Shown here: one piece after another, positions 42,606 through 51,651 of the stretch
Layout: each line of letters starts with the position of its first letter
Position numbering within the stretch: position 1 is the stretch's first letter
Assembly (NCBI GenBank): GCA_002453155.1
Contig: DKGG01000052.1
Coordinates: 36,806-92,590, forward strand
DNA length: 55,785 nucleotides
Direction of reading: 5' to 3'
Source of the DNA: Bdellovibrionaceae bacterium UBA6776
GTDB taxonomy: Bacteria > Bdellovibrionota > Bdellovibrionia > Bdellovibrionales > UBA1609
The notes under the pieces: generated by a model
Databases searched by the model: none
Told to the model about the DNA's origin: nothing
The model's input: the letters and a program-made list of their open reading frames with translations, nothing else
Position numbers and translations under genes: made by a program

Positions 42606-43491
42606 ATGTTGTGATCAGAGCATTTTTAAAATGAACATCTCGTTGAGGAAACGGAATTTCTACACCCTCTTCACGAAATCTTCGGTCAATTTCAGTGCGA
42701 ATGTCACTGGCTGTAATGTCCTTGCCCCAAATGTCGGTCCCCCAAAAGCGCAAATCAAAATCTAAAGAGGAGTCTCCAAAATCTTGGAACAAAACCATGG
42801 GCTTGGGATCTTGCAAAACTTTTGGATGAGCTTCCACCACTTCTTTCAATATTCGAATGACCTTCTGAACATCCGAGCCATAGGCCACACCCACACTCAC
42901 ATGCTGGCGAATTTTTTCGCCCGTGTAACTGTCGTTAACCACTTCCTCGGAAACAAACTTTGAGTTGGGAACGATGATGGTGATGTCATCGCGAGTTTGA
43001 ATCAAAGTGGCTCGCACGCGAATGTCGATGATTTTTCCTTCCGAGTGCCCCACCTGAACAATGTCTCCCACCTTCACCGGACGCTCGATCAAGAGAATGA
43101 TCCCTGAAATAAAATTTTGAGTGATGTTTTGAAGACCAAACCCCACACCGACCATTAAGACCGCCCCAAGAGCCGCCAGGGAATTGAACGAGATTCCTAA
43201 GTTGTCCAAAGAGAACATGATTCCCAAGGCAATCAGACCATAGCGGACAAACTTCTCAATGGAGTCCCGGACACCGGAGTCCACTCCGCGACGATGGAGG
43301 GAGTTGTTCACGAAACGCCCTATCATTTGCGCCAACCGGATAGAGATCAAGATAACAAATATTGAAACCAAAACACTGATCACAGAGATCTTTGCATCAC
43401 TCAGTTGAAAAATAGGTTCACTTAAGAATCTAAAGATCTGCTCCACCTGCTGCATCAGCAGGTTCCAAGAATTGTCCACGTGCTCCCCCAT
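42571..43491 (-). CDS. mscS: MscS-family mechanosensitive channel
   Basis: 306 residues from ATG 43491, preceded by GAGGGG (an upstream start would add 32 residues). Three membrane helices at the N-terminus are followed by the pore helix and beta domain: LAALGAVLMVGVGFGLQNITQNFISGIILLIERPVKVGD-type sequence, then VRATLIQTRDDITIIVPNS. This is the MscS core. It releases solutes under osmotic downshock. Confidence 0.93.
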   Translation of the reverse strand: MGEHVDNSWNLLMQQVEQIFRFLSEPIFQLSDAKISVISVLVSIFVILISIRLAQMIGRFVNNSLHRRGVDSGVRDSIEKFVRYGLIALGIMFSLDNLGISFNSLAALGAVLMVGVGFGLQNITQNFISGIILLIERPVKVGDIVQVGHSEGKIIDIRVRATLIQTRDDITIIVPNSKFVSEEVVNDSYTGEKIRQHVSVGVAYGSDVQKVIRILKEVVEAHPKVLQDPKPMVLFQDFGDSSLDFDLRFWGTDIWGKDITASDIRTEIDRRFREEGVEIPFPQRDVHFKNALITTSKSQPPLSERI

Positions 43492-43671
43492 TTTCCACCC
43501 CTCAAAAGATTTAAGGATAAAATTGCTGGGCCCTGGGAGCAACCACAGAGTCAAAAAAGCCTGGTCCTCAGAAATTTTGCGGCGCATTGAATATCCGCGC
43601 CTTGCCGCCCTAGGAGATTGGTAATAGATGTCGTCTCAAACAATCCCCGACCTGGGGACAAGGGAGGAACC

Positions 43672-44673
43672 ATGAGAAAGCTTTTATTGGTGGGCTTAAT
43701 GATCTTTGCCCCAAATCTTTTTGCAACTGTTAATCTCGAAGATGTGGATGCGGCCCTTCGAAGTGAAGAAGGTCTAAAGGTTGAAATTCACGGCGCGGAT
43801 CATGACTCGAATCTGTATGTGATCGCTGTTCGTGGGGATAACTTTTTTGACGCCATCCAAATTCCTTTTGTTGCGGATTACAACAGCATCAATTACCGGG
43901 AAGTTAAAAAAATCATCGCTGGTCTCCATCGCCACGATTTTGTTCGAATCCGCGGACAAATCAATGGAAAGATCAATACGCCTCAGGCTCACATCTTGGT
44001 GAAGTCTATCGAAGTCCTTTCCGATTATGATGGCGGATTTGGTGAGCATCCTCCTTATGAACACAACACTCAGCTGCCACGGGACCTGCAAAACAAATCC
44101 CAAGCGATTTTTAAAGTTCACGCGGTGGTTCCCAGCGGTCCACTGATGATCTTGGAGTACGGTGATGTGAATGTTCCCGTGATTGTTCCTGTGGAACTCA
44201 CTTCTCAAATCGCCGGACTTTACCGCGGTGACAAAGTGGAAATGCAGTACGAATTGGCGCGCTCTCCAAAAAGCCCCTCTCACTTGGTGATGAAAAGCCT
44301 TCGAGTTTTAGACGCCTTGGTGGAACAGCACGGAACTCCCATTCACCACTGCGGAGAATTGGTGATGTTTCCCAAAAGTCCTCAAGTAAAGTTCAACGTT
44401 TTTGCGATCAAAAAAGATATTGGAGACAATCTGTTCCGCACCTACACTTTGATCAATTTTGACGATGTGGATTTGTTCTTGGCCTTCCGAGCAAAAGCTC
44501 AAAAAGCCTGGGATGCTCAAGTGAGCACCGCCGTTCGTGGCCGAAATTACTACATCAATGACAAAATTGAGGCCTGCGCCACTGGCAAGGTCAATATGAT
44601 TGACCCCACGCAAGCCAACCCTCAAATCGTCATTGAAAGATTGGAAGATCTAAACTTTCGCGCCTTGCCCTGA
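43672..44673 (+). CDS. Secreted hypothetical protein, possibly OB-fold repeats
   Basis: 333 residues from ATG 43672 with GGGAGG upstream and a signal peptide (LLLVGLMIFAPNLFA). The mature region seems to contain three similar beta-rich modules of about 90-100 residues (for example HRHDFVRIRGQINGKIN and YRGDKVEMQYELARSP), suggestive of OB-like folds. A few Cys and His occur late (HHCGELVM, EACATGK). I cannot name a family. It is convergent with the symporter gene, overlapping by 24 bp. Confidence 0.6.
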   Translation: MRKLLLVGLMIFAPNLFATVNLEDVDAALRSEEGLKVEIHGADHDSNLYVIAVRGDNFFDAIQIPFVADYNSINYREVKKIIAGLHRHDFVRIRGQINGKINTPQAHILVKSIEVLSDYDGGFGEHPPYEHNTQLPRDLQNKSQAIFKVHAVVPSGPLMILEYGDVNVPVIVPVELTSQIAGLYRGDKVEMQYELARSPKSPSHLVMKSLRVLDALVEQHGTPIHHCGELVMFPKSPQVKFNVFAIKKDIGDNLFRTYTLINFDDVDLFLAFRAKAQKAWDAQVSTAVRGRNYYINDKIEACATGKVNMIDPTQANPQIVIERLEDLNFRALP

Positions 44674-46059
44674 AAAGAAGCGAGATACGAAGTAAATTCC
44701 AATTCCTGTTAAAATTCCCGGCGCGATCTCATAGATCGCGCTGGAATACCCCAAAGCTCTCCAGATCAGAACCATTCCGATGGATCCCAAAATCATTGCA
44801 AACAAAGTCTTCTCGTAAATTTTAAATCCAAAAGCATATATCACCAATATCGGCGCAAACGCAGCCCCAAGAATGGACCAAGACATTAAAACCAACTGAA
44901 AAACATTCTGACTTCCAAAAAGTGCAATGACCAGGGCCACAACCGCCACCGAAACCGTTCCAATTTTTGTAACGATATTGCTGGGCTTTGAAGAAAAAAT
45001 GTCTCTGGTCAAAGCGGCGGAGCAACTTAAAATTTGAGAATCCGCTGTCGACATGGTTGCCGCAAAGATTCCCGCAAGCATCATTCCCACCAAAAGATCT
45101 GGAAGCAGTTCTTGGGAAAGACGAGGAAGCGCCAGTTCAGGATCAAATCCTCCCACATCTCCAAGAATCAATCTTGAGCACAGTCCAACGCCAATCGCAG
45201 CAATGTAAAAAGCGATGTACCAAAAGTAATAATAAGAACGAAATCGCGTCAGACTTTTAGGATCATCCAAAGTCATCATGCGAATCATGATGTGTGGCTG
45301 GCCCACAATTCCAAAGCCAGCAAAGAGCCATCCAAAAACAAACAGCGCCGGCCCCGCAATGGGCCCCGCGGAAAGTCCCGTGGGAAAGACGTTCATATAC
45401 GTGTCAGACACTTGATAAAGCTGATCGATAAAAGAACTGACCCCGCCCATCTCCGCCAAAGCATAGACAAACAAAGTGGACATGGCGCCAATCATTACAA
45501 AAGATTGAGCAGCATCTGTCCAAATGGATGCTCGAATCCCACCGGCAAAACAGTAGGCCACAACCATAACGGTTCCAAGAATCACACCTGCAGAATCATC
45601 CCATCCAAAAAGCACATTGAGAGCTTTCCCCCCGGCCTTCAATTGAGCGGCGGCGTAGGCACCTAAGAAAAGAATCGTAATCAAACCGATCAGAATCCGA
45701 ACTCTTTTGTTGGGCTCGCCCCACCAATTTGCGACAAGTCCTCCAAAACTCAAAGAGCCACGCTTCTCGGAAACTTCGCGAAATTTTTTATGCACAATAA
45801 AGGACATGATTAAATCGCCCGTCACCCATCCAATCATCAACCAAATTGAGGAAAGACCTTGCACAAAAGTAAAGCCAATTTGGCCAATAAACATATATCC
45901 ACTGTTGTTCGTAGAGACGGCGGAAAGTGCGGCAAGCCAGGGCTTCACACTTCGACCGGCGACCAAATAGTCTTTATTCGTAGATTTGCTCTTCAAAGCG
46001 GAAAGAAGACCTATAGCAACAAACAAGATAAGAAAAAAAGCAAAACTCAGAATGATCAA
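44650..46059 (-). CDS. putP: Sodium/solute symporter (PutP-like)
   Basis: 469 residues with about thirteen membrane helices. SSS-family motifs: the unwound TM1 region LSAVSTNNSGYMFIGQIG, the second helix FGGLVANWW, and GMMLAGIFAATMSTADSQIL with the conserved Ser residues of the Na2 site. The closest named member is the proline transporter PutP, but substrate is not certain. TTG start eight bases after GGAG. Confidence 0.85.
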   Translation of the reverse strand: MIILSFAFFLILFVAIGLLSALKSKSTNKDYLVAGRSVKPWLAALSAVSTNNSGYMFIGQIGFTFVQGLSSIWLMIGWVTGDLIMSFIVHKKFREVSEKRGSLSFGGLVANWWGEPNKRVRILIGLITILFLGAYAAAQLKAGGKALNVLFGWDDSAGVILGTVMVVAYCFAGGIRASIWTDAAQSFVMIGAMSTLFVYALAEMGGVSSFIDQLYQVSDTYMNVFPTGLSAGPIAGPALFVFGWLFAGFGIVGQPHIMIRMMTLDDPKSLTRFRSYYYFWYIAFYIAAIGVGLCSRLILGDVGGFDPELALPRLSQELLPDLLVGMMLAGIFAATMSTADSQILSCSAALTRDIFSSKPSNIVTKIGTVSVAVVALVIALFGSQNVFQLVLMSWSILGAAFAPILVIYAFGFKIYEKTLFAMILGSIGMVLIWRALGYSSAIYEIAPGILTGIGIYFVSRFFSGQGAKV

Positions 46060-46212
46060 AAGGATCTCCTCTTTAAAAAATCGGTTTTTAATTTAAATGG
46101 ATGGGTGAACCCTAACATATTTGATCGCAGCATCAAGGTATCAAGGCCTCTTGACTCCTCAACTGGACTCTCTGACACTGAGAACCTAATTACGAGGAGG
46201 ACAACTTCATCT

Positions 46213-46698
46213 ATGAAAACTTTTCTTTCATCAATTCTAGTTGGTTTGTTTATTTCTAGCTCAGCATGGGCTGTGGGTCGCAGCAATGTGGGTGTTGATT
46301 TGGGAATGAATCACGGCGGACTCACTTTGGGCGCAGATTACGAATACTTGCTGAAAAGATCTTACGGCTTTGGCGGATACGCTCGCTTCTTTCAAAAAGA
46401 AGACGGAACTTTCAATCCTCGCAATGGGCTCTTTATTGTGGGCGCAAATGCGCGCCTTCATCAACGGGCGGATGAATTTGAATTTTCTGTCGCTCCTGGA
46501 ATGGCCATCATCAATGTGGATGGACCGACCAAAGACACCACTTCCATGGGCCCCAGCTTCGCAATGGCTGTGACTTATGAAATTGCGCCCCAGGTTGCCT
46601 TGGGCCTTGAAAACACTCAGTACTGGATTTGGTTTGATTCCGATTTCCGAGGCAGTGTCGCAGACGACACCAGCCTCAGAATCACGTTTAACTTCTAA
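46213..46698 (+). CDS. Small outer-membrane beta-barrel protein
   Basis: 161 residues from ATG 46213 (GAGGAGG 12 bases upstream) with a signal peptide ending AWAVG. Alternating amphipathic strands and a terminal aromatic (RITFNF) indicate an eight-stranded OmpA/OmpW-like barrel. The longer upstream reading frame is the antisense of putP and is not coding. Function is unknown. It ends overlapping the convergent protease gene by 4 bp. Confidence 0.7.
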   Translation: MKTFLSSILVGLFISSSAWAVGRSNVGVDLGMNHGGLTLGADYEYLLKRSYGFGGYARFFQKEDGTFNPRNGLFIVGANARLHQRADEFEFSVAPGMAIINVDGPTKDTTSMGPSFAMAVTYEIAPQVALGLENTQYWIWFDSDFRGSVADDTSLRITFNF

Positions 46699-48533
46699 AC
46701 CTTCTGAAGGTTTCGCGTCCAATCGGTAATGCGTTGGAGGGCAGATTGTGGAGCCTGATCAAAGGCCACACCGTATGCTTTGTTTGCTTCGGACCACACC
46801 ACACGTCCTCCAACTTCAATCTTTTCAGATCCATCCGGAGATTCAATCAACATGGTGACCATACCGCCGTCTTCCAGAAGAGCTGCGGTGTTCACCTGAG
46901 CTCCACCCAGAGAAATACTGCTGACAGATCCCACCAGCTCGCGGTCTCCCACACTGATGCGCACTTCACTGTCAATTTTGTACCGCTCATGGCGACGTCG
47001 AGATTGAGGATAAAGGACTCCACGGATCGCATAAGCCACCAAAGGCAAGAGCAACAATCCGATAGCCACTAAGATTTGTGAAATGGGAACTCCTGTGGAG
47101 CCCGAAAGTTTTGCAACCGTGCCACATCCACCCATGGCAGCATTTTCAGACGCCACACTTCGCGATGCAGATTGATAGCTCACTGTGTACGCGGGTTGCG
47201 ACGAATCCACCGCGGCGCCCCCTGCGGAAGAAACCGCATTGGCCGTATTGAGTTTACCACTGGTATAAACCTTCCCACTCAATTGCGAGTAGGTTTGAAT
47301 TTGATCCAAAACAATCGATTTCAATTGATAGCCCAGCATGTTTGGCGAGGCCACTTTCATTTGAGCAATGGTTCCCGCTACAAAAGGTGTCGCCATACTG
47401 GTTCCGGAAGAGGTTCCAAAACTGTTTGTAGGAATGGTGCTTAAAATGTAAGTTCCCGGACTTCCCAAATCCACAGACGTAGCTCCATAGTTGGAAAAGC
47501 TCGCCAAGTAATTTGAACTTCCTGTTGCTGCAACGGAAATCACATTGGGAACGTCATAACTCGCAGGATAAAGTGGAACCGAATCGTTGTTGTTCGCCGA
47601 GTTTCCTGCAGCGGCAACAAAGGAAGCTCCTTTTGAATAGGTGTACGCAACGGCATCATGAAGAGCGGCTGAGTAACCGGTTCCTCCCCAAGAGTTGTTT
47701 AATACTACGGCACCATTGTTGACCGCATAGTAGATGGCACTGATCGCATCTGAAGTGGTTCCGATTCCACTGCCATCCAAAAACTTCAAAGGCATGATGC
47801 GGATTTTTGCCGTGGTTCGCGGTGTGGTGAAAATGTTTTGATCCACACTCAAGATGATTCCCGTCACGTGAGTTCCGTGCCCGTCATCATCATATATTGT
47901 TCCCGAGTTGGTCACAAAGTTCCAACCGTTCACATCATCAATGTATCCGTTGCCATCATCATCAATTCCATTGCCGGCGATTTCACCGGAATTCACCCAA
48001 AGAGCACTGGTGTCGGTAATGACGGTGTGGTCTATTTGCAAGCCCGTGTCGATGACTGCGACCACTGGAGGATTTGCGGCCAAAGCCCCCACTCCACCGC
48101 CTGACAAACTTTGCCAGGCGTAGTCCAATCCAATGTTTGAATCTGTTGCTAATATTTTTTCTTGAGAGCTGGCGGCATACTCTTCGATTTCCGCCATGCT
48201 AAAGCGTTCCTGAATTCCGGTGTCATCGGATTTATGAAGATAATAGTTCGGCTCCACAAATTCCACATCCGGATCTTGAGAAAGGTCGTGGATGGCCTGA
48301 CTCACGCTAGTTCCTTTTCCCAAGGCAAAGTGATGCATGTTCATTTTGCCGTAGGACTCTTTTAAGGTCATTTGTTTGTCAGTTTGGGCTTTGCCGAGAA
48401 AGGCATAAGAGGACATCGCGCCCTTGTTTTTGAGCTTAACGATCACTTCACCAGGTTTGTAGTCTTGAGCCCAAGCTCCGCAACCCAGTGTCGCCAAAAT
48501 CACATACATTCCGACACGACCAATGAAAGCCAT
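46695..48533 (-). CDS. S8 subtilisin-like protease with membrane helix and C-terminal PilZ domain
   Basis: 612 residues: signal peptide (to about 22), an I9-type propeptide (about 25-100), and an S8 catalytic domain with Asp in VAVIDTGL, His in GHGTHVTG, Asn in GAVVLNNSWGG / AAGNSANN and Ser in GTSMATPF. A Ser-rich linker follows, then one membrane helix (ILVAIGLLLLPLVAYAI). A cytoplasmic PilZ domain follows with RRHER and SISLGG, the c-di-GMP-binding pattern (the usual first D/N is Ser). The predicted topology puts the protease outside and the nucleotide sensor inside. AGGGGA precedes the ATG. Confidence 0.88.
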   Translation of the reverse strand: MAFIGRVGMYVILATLGCGAWAQDYKPGEVIVKLKNKGAMSSYAFLGKAQTDKQMTLKESYGKMNMHHFALGKGTSVSQAIHDLSQDPDVEFVEPNYYLHKSDDTGIQERFSMAEIEEYAASSQEKILATDSNIGLDYAWQSLSGGGVGALAANPPVVAVIDTGLQIDHTVITDTSALWVNSGEIAGNGIDDDGNGYIDDVNGWNFVTNSGTIYDDDGHGTHVTGIILSVDQNIFTTPRTTAKIRIMPLKFLDGSGIGTTSDAISAIYYAVNNGAVVLNNSWGGTGYSAALHDAVAYTYSKGASFVAAAGNSANNNDSVPLYPASYDVPNVISVAATGSSNYLASFSNYGATSVDLGSPGTYILSTIPTNSFGTSSGTSMATPFVAGTIAQMKVASPNMLGYQLKSIVLDQIQTYSQLSGKVYTSGKLNTANAVSSAGGAAVDSSQPAYTVSYQSASRSVASENAAMGGCGTVAKLSGSTGVPISQILVAIGLLLLPLVAYAIRGVLYPQSRRRHERYKIDSEVRISVGDRELVGSVSSISLGGAQVNTAALLEDGGMVTMLIESPDGSEKIEVGGRVVWSEANKAYGVAFDQAPQSALQRITDWTRNLQKV

Positions 48534-48635
48534 TGAAAGTCCCCTTTAGAGGACTTATCGGACGTAAGGCTAGGGGGTTAAGGACTCCCCCTCCGAATCT
48601 CAATTTAATACACTCAGGTCAAAATAAAGGTGAGC

Positions 48636-50129
48636 TTAACGCTGAACCAATCTCATGTTGCGTTCAATCTTAAGGCCGTCACGCACTTCCAAGACCCATT
48701 TTTGAAAAGCTTCACCCGCCAATTGGTCTCCGGTTCGCTCTGCGTTTTGACTGGCTTCTTTTGGTGCAGCAACAGACTTCCACTGCTTCAAATCAAAGAG
48801 GTGATAATTGCCACCCCATTCACTCAACTCCGGAATCAAACCGGTCTGACCGCGGCGAGAGGCCAACAGTTTCATGGCCTCTTCGGAATCTTCCAAACCT
48901 GGAACTTGGTCCGCACCGAGAGAAACGTCTTTGGCTTTCTTCCACTGCACTCCAAGAAGCTTCAAATCTCCGTCTACCGCCTTTGCATTGCCTTCTTTCA
49001 CATGGATCTTCAGTGCGGCCAAGACTTCATCTACTTTCTTTCTTGCAAGATACTCTTGAGCCACTTTTTCCTTCACCTCTTCAAAAGCCGGTTCACTGGC
49101 ATCTTGTCTCTCATCCACAAGAATAAAATGATATCCAAACTGAGTTTTTACGGGCTCTCCCACCAAACCAATGGGTTGGGAAAACGCAGCCTTTTCAAAA
49201 TCCGGATCCATACGTCCCCGACCAAAAAAACCCAACTCGCCGCCTTGGTCTTTAGATCCTGGATCTTCGCTGAATTTTTTGGCCATTTCCGCAAAATTGT
49301 TTGGATTGAGATCTTTTTGAATCTCTTTAACCTTATCTTCAGAACGCACCAAAATATGACGGGCCTTGACCTTTTCCTCTGTCTTGAACTCGAACTTGCG
49401 TTGTTCGAAATCGGCGCGAAGAGCTGCGTCTTCTTTACTCAAAACCTCTTGAACCTGCGCCTTTGAAATAGAAACTTTTTCTCTCAGATCCTGAGGAGAA
49501 AAACTTGCATAATCAAATCCCAATTGAACTTGCGAGAGGGACTTCATTCCATCTTCAATTTCTTTAGACACCTCATGACTCAATGAAAAAAGGGCTCTCA
49601 ATTTTTGAGTCAAAAGCTCTTTGCGAATCTCTCTTTCGAATTGAGCGGCGGACTGGCCGGTTCCCGTCAAATAGTTCTCATAGCTTTGTCTTCGAAAGCG
49701 TCCATCTTGTTGAAAGGCTTCAATGGAGGTGATCGTACGACGGACTTCCTCATCTGAAACCGTCATCCCCAACTTATTGGCCTTTTGAAAAATCCCTTCG
49801 GCCATAATGAGGTCTTCCAACGTTCGGCGGCGAAGTTCCGCTTGAAACATTTCTCGTTGAGCGGGTGGGAATTGATCCAAATTTAAACCCGAACTGCGCT
49901 CCACCATATCCAAACGGCGGCGAAAATTTCCGACAGAAATGGACTGACCATTTACAACCGCAGCGTTCCCACCCATTTCAGATCCCATGCGGTCGGGAGT
50001 GATTCCAAAAAGAGCGAATACCAAAATAATGGCACCAAAAATCACATAGGCCACAATGGTTTTCACTTTCAATCCACTGTCGGTGTTTTTGGGCTTTGAT
50101 TTCAAGGACTTTCGAAACTTCTCAAACAT
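48636..50129 (-). CDS. ppiD: Membrane-anchored peptidyl-prolyl isomerase (PpiD/SurA type)
   Basis: 497 residues. A cytoplasmic N-terminus with one membrane helix (about 26-45) is followed by a SurA-N chaperone domain (about 70-190) and a parvulin rotamase domain (about 255-345: KARHILVRSED, GGELGFFGRGRMDPDFEKAAF, VGEPVKTQFGYHFILV). It folds outer-membrane and periplasmic proteins at the inner-membrane surface. GGAGG precedes the ATG. It is divergent from mreC. Confidence 0.88.
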   Translation of the reverse strand: MFEKFRKSLKSKPKNTDSGLKVKTIVAYVIFGAIILVFALFGITPDRMGSEMGGNAAVVNGQSISVGNFRRRLDMVERSSGLNLDQFPPAQREMFQAELRRRTLEDLIMAEGIFQKANKLGMTVSDEEVRRTITSIEAFQQDGRFRRQSYENYLTGTGQSAAQFEREIRKELLTQKLRALFSLSHEVSKEIEDGMKSLSQVQLGFDYASFSPQDLREKVSISKAQVQEVLSKEDAALRADFEQRKFEFKTEEKVKARHILVRSEDKVKEIQKDLNPNNFAEMAKKFSEDPGSKDQGGELGFFGRGRMDPDFEKAAFSQPIGLVGEPVKTQFGYHFILVDERQDASEPAFEEVKEKVAQEYLARKKVDEVLAALKIHVKEGNAKAVDGDLKLLGVQWKKAKDVSLGADQVPGLEDSEEAMKLLASRRGQTGLIPELSEWGGNYHLFDLKQWKSVAAPKEASQNAERTGDQLAGEAFQKWVLEVRDGLKIERNMRLVQR

Positions 50130-50242
50130 AGGGCCTCCGATGGAAAACAGGCCTTTGAGCTTCTAAATTTTTCTCTTTAAATTCAAGAGATTATTTTCAG
50201 TTACCCCTTTTCACTGAGAAAGCGTCAGAGTACAGTTAATGC

Positions 50243-51115
50243 ATGAATTTTTTCACCTTTGATATTCGCAAAGTTTTTGCCGGCATTCTGCTGGTAATCC
50301 TTCCCCTTCTCGCCATCAACATGCAACGAAATTCAGAGGAAGAACTGTGGTTTACTCGCCCGTTCACTTGGGCCGCGGGCGCTATCCAAAACGGCTTTCA
50401 CAGTTTTAGCTCAGGAGTTCGCGGAACGACCGCGATGTATTTGGACCTGATTGATGTCAAGGTGCGAAATCGAGAGCTGGAGGAAGATTTGGCCCGCTTG
50501 AAGGCTGAGTTGGGCTCTGTCACAGAATTAAAATTAGAAAACCAGCGACTCAATAAGCTTTTAGGATTCAAACAGGCGTCCACTCACAACCTGATTGCTG
50601 CTAAAATTGTAGGCAGAGATCTTTTGCCCGATCACCACACTTTGACCATTGATCGAGGAACGGACCAAGGCGTTAAGAAAAATATGGCCGTCATAACAAC
50701 GGGTGGCGTCGTGGGATACATCTTTCGCGCAGAGCCCCAAAGCTCTCAGATTCTGTTGCTCACAGATCGTTACGCCGCCATTGATGCCATCGTTCAGCGA
50801 TCCCGTGCGCGGGGTGTTCTCGAAGGATTTACTCGAGACATGGCTCGACTGAGTCACCTGAAGCGGGCCGATGATGTGGTGGAAGGAGATTTGGTCGTAA
50901 CTTCAGGACTTTTTCGCATCTTCCCAAAAGGGTTTCCCTTGGGAACCGTCACGAAGGTGGAACGCAGCCAATATGGACTCAGTCAAAAAGTTGAAGTGGA
51001 GCCAGCGGTGGATTTGACCAACCTCGAAGAGGTCTTTGTCATCACCGAGACTCACAATCTGCCAGAGCCTGAAGAAAAAGCCTCTGAAGAAACCTCGGAC
51101 AAAGCGGTTCAATGA
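50243..51115 (+). CDS. mreC: Rod shape-determining protein MreC
   Basis: 290 residues: a membrane helix near the N-terminus, a coiled coil (LIDVKVRNRELEEDLARLKAEL), then the MreC beta-domain (AAKIVGRDLLPDHHTLTIDRG, VVGYIFRAEPQSSQILLLTD, VTSGLFRIFPKGFPLGTV). It bridges the elongasome across the periplasm. It overlaps mreD by 4 bp; mreB is not upstream. Confidence 0.94.
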   Translation: MNFFTFDIRKVFAGILLVILPLLAINMQRNSEEELWFTRPFTWAAGAIQNGFHSFSSGVRGTTAMYLDLIDVKVRNRELEEDLARLKAELGSVTELKLENQRLNKLLGFKQASTHNLIAAKIVGRDLLPDHHTLTIDRGTDQGVKKNMAVITTGGVVGYIFRAEPQSSQILLLTDRYAAIDAIVQRSRARGVLEGFTRDMARLSHLKRADDVVEGDLVVTSGLFRIFPKGFPLGTVTKVERSQYGLSQKVEVEPAVDLTNLEEVFVITETHNLPEPEEKASEETSDKAVQ

Positions 51116-51651
51116 GAATTCCCTGGCGCATTCTTTACCATTTGATTGTTCTTCCGGTGATCTTAATTTTGCTCACGGGAATTCAAACGTCTTTTTGGCT
51201 ACAACTTCTGGGGCCCTTTCCAACTCCACAACTTTGGATTGTAGTCTTGACTTATCTCATCACTCACCGACCTTTTTGGATTTCTTTGGGAATGGGCTAT
51301 CTTTTCTCAGTGATTCTAACTGGATTTACGGCCTGGCCTTTTGAGTACATTTTGACCAGTGCAATGGTTTTGGTCGGAGTTTCTCAGCTTCTCAAGGACC
51401 GGATTTACAGTTCAGGTCCAAACTACTTTATTGCGCTTTGTGGGTGGAATGTATTTCTCTTTCACGTTTGCTATACTTTTTTAGGAATGCTGAAGGAAGA
51501 CATCCCTTTTGCACGCGTGAGCCTTTTTGACTTTATTCTCTCGCCTCTTCTCTCTGTGCTTTTGGCCTTTCCCGTGTTTTCGGGGCTTCGCATGTTGGAT
51601 AGAATTTTTAAAGAAGACGCAGATTTGCAAACAGGAAATAGCATTACATGA
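51112..51651 (+). CDS. mreD: Rod shape-determining protein MreD
   Basis: 179 residues, five to six membrane helices, with little conserved motif content. The identification rests on size, topology and its place between mreC and mrdA with 4-bp overlaps on both sides. It is an inner-membrane partner of MreC and PBP2. Confidence 0.85.
   Translation: MRIPWRILYHLIVLPVILILLTGIQTSFWLQLLGPFPTPQLWIVVLTYLITHRPFWISLGMGYLFSVILTGFTAWPFEYILTSAMVLVGVSQLLKDRIYSSGPNYFIALCGWNVFLFHVCYTFLGMLKEDIPFARVSLFDFILSPLLSVLLAFPVFSGLRMLDRIFKEDADLQTGNSIT

Noticed and set aside
45859..46212. N-terminal extension of the beta-barrel gene
   Set aside because: It is antisense to putP; a signal peptide and ribosome site place the start at 46213.
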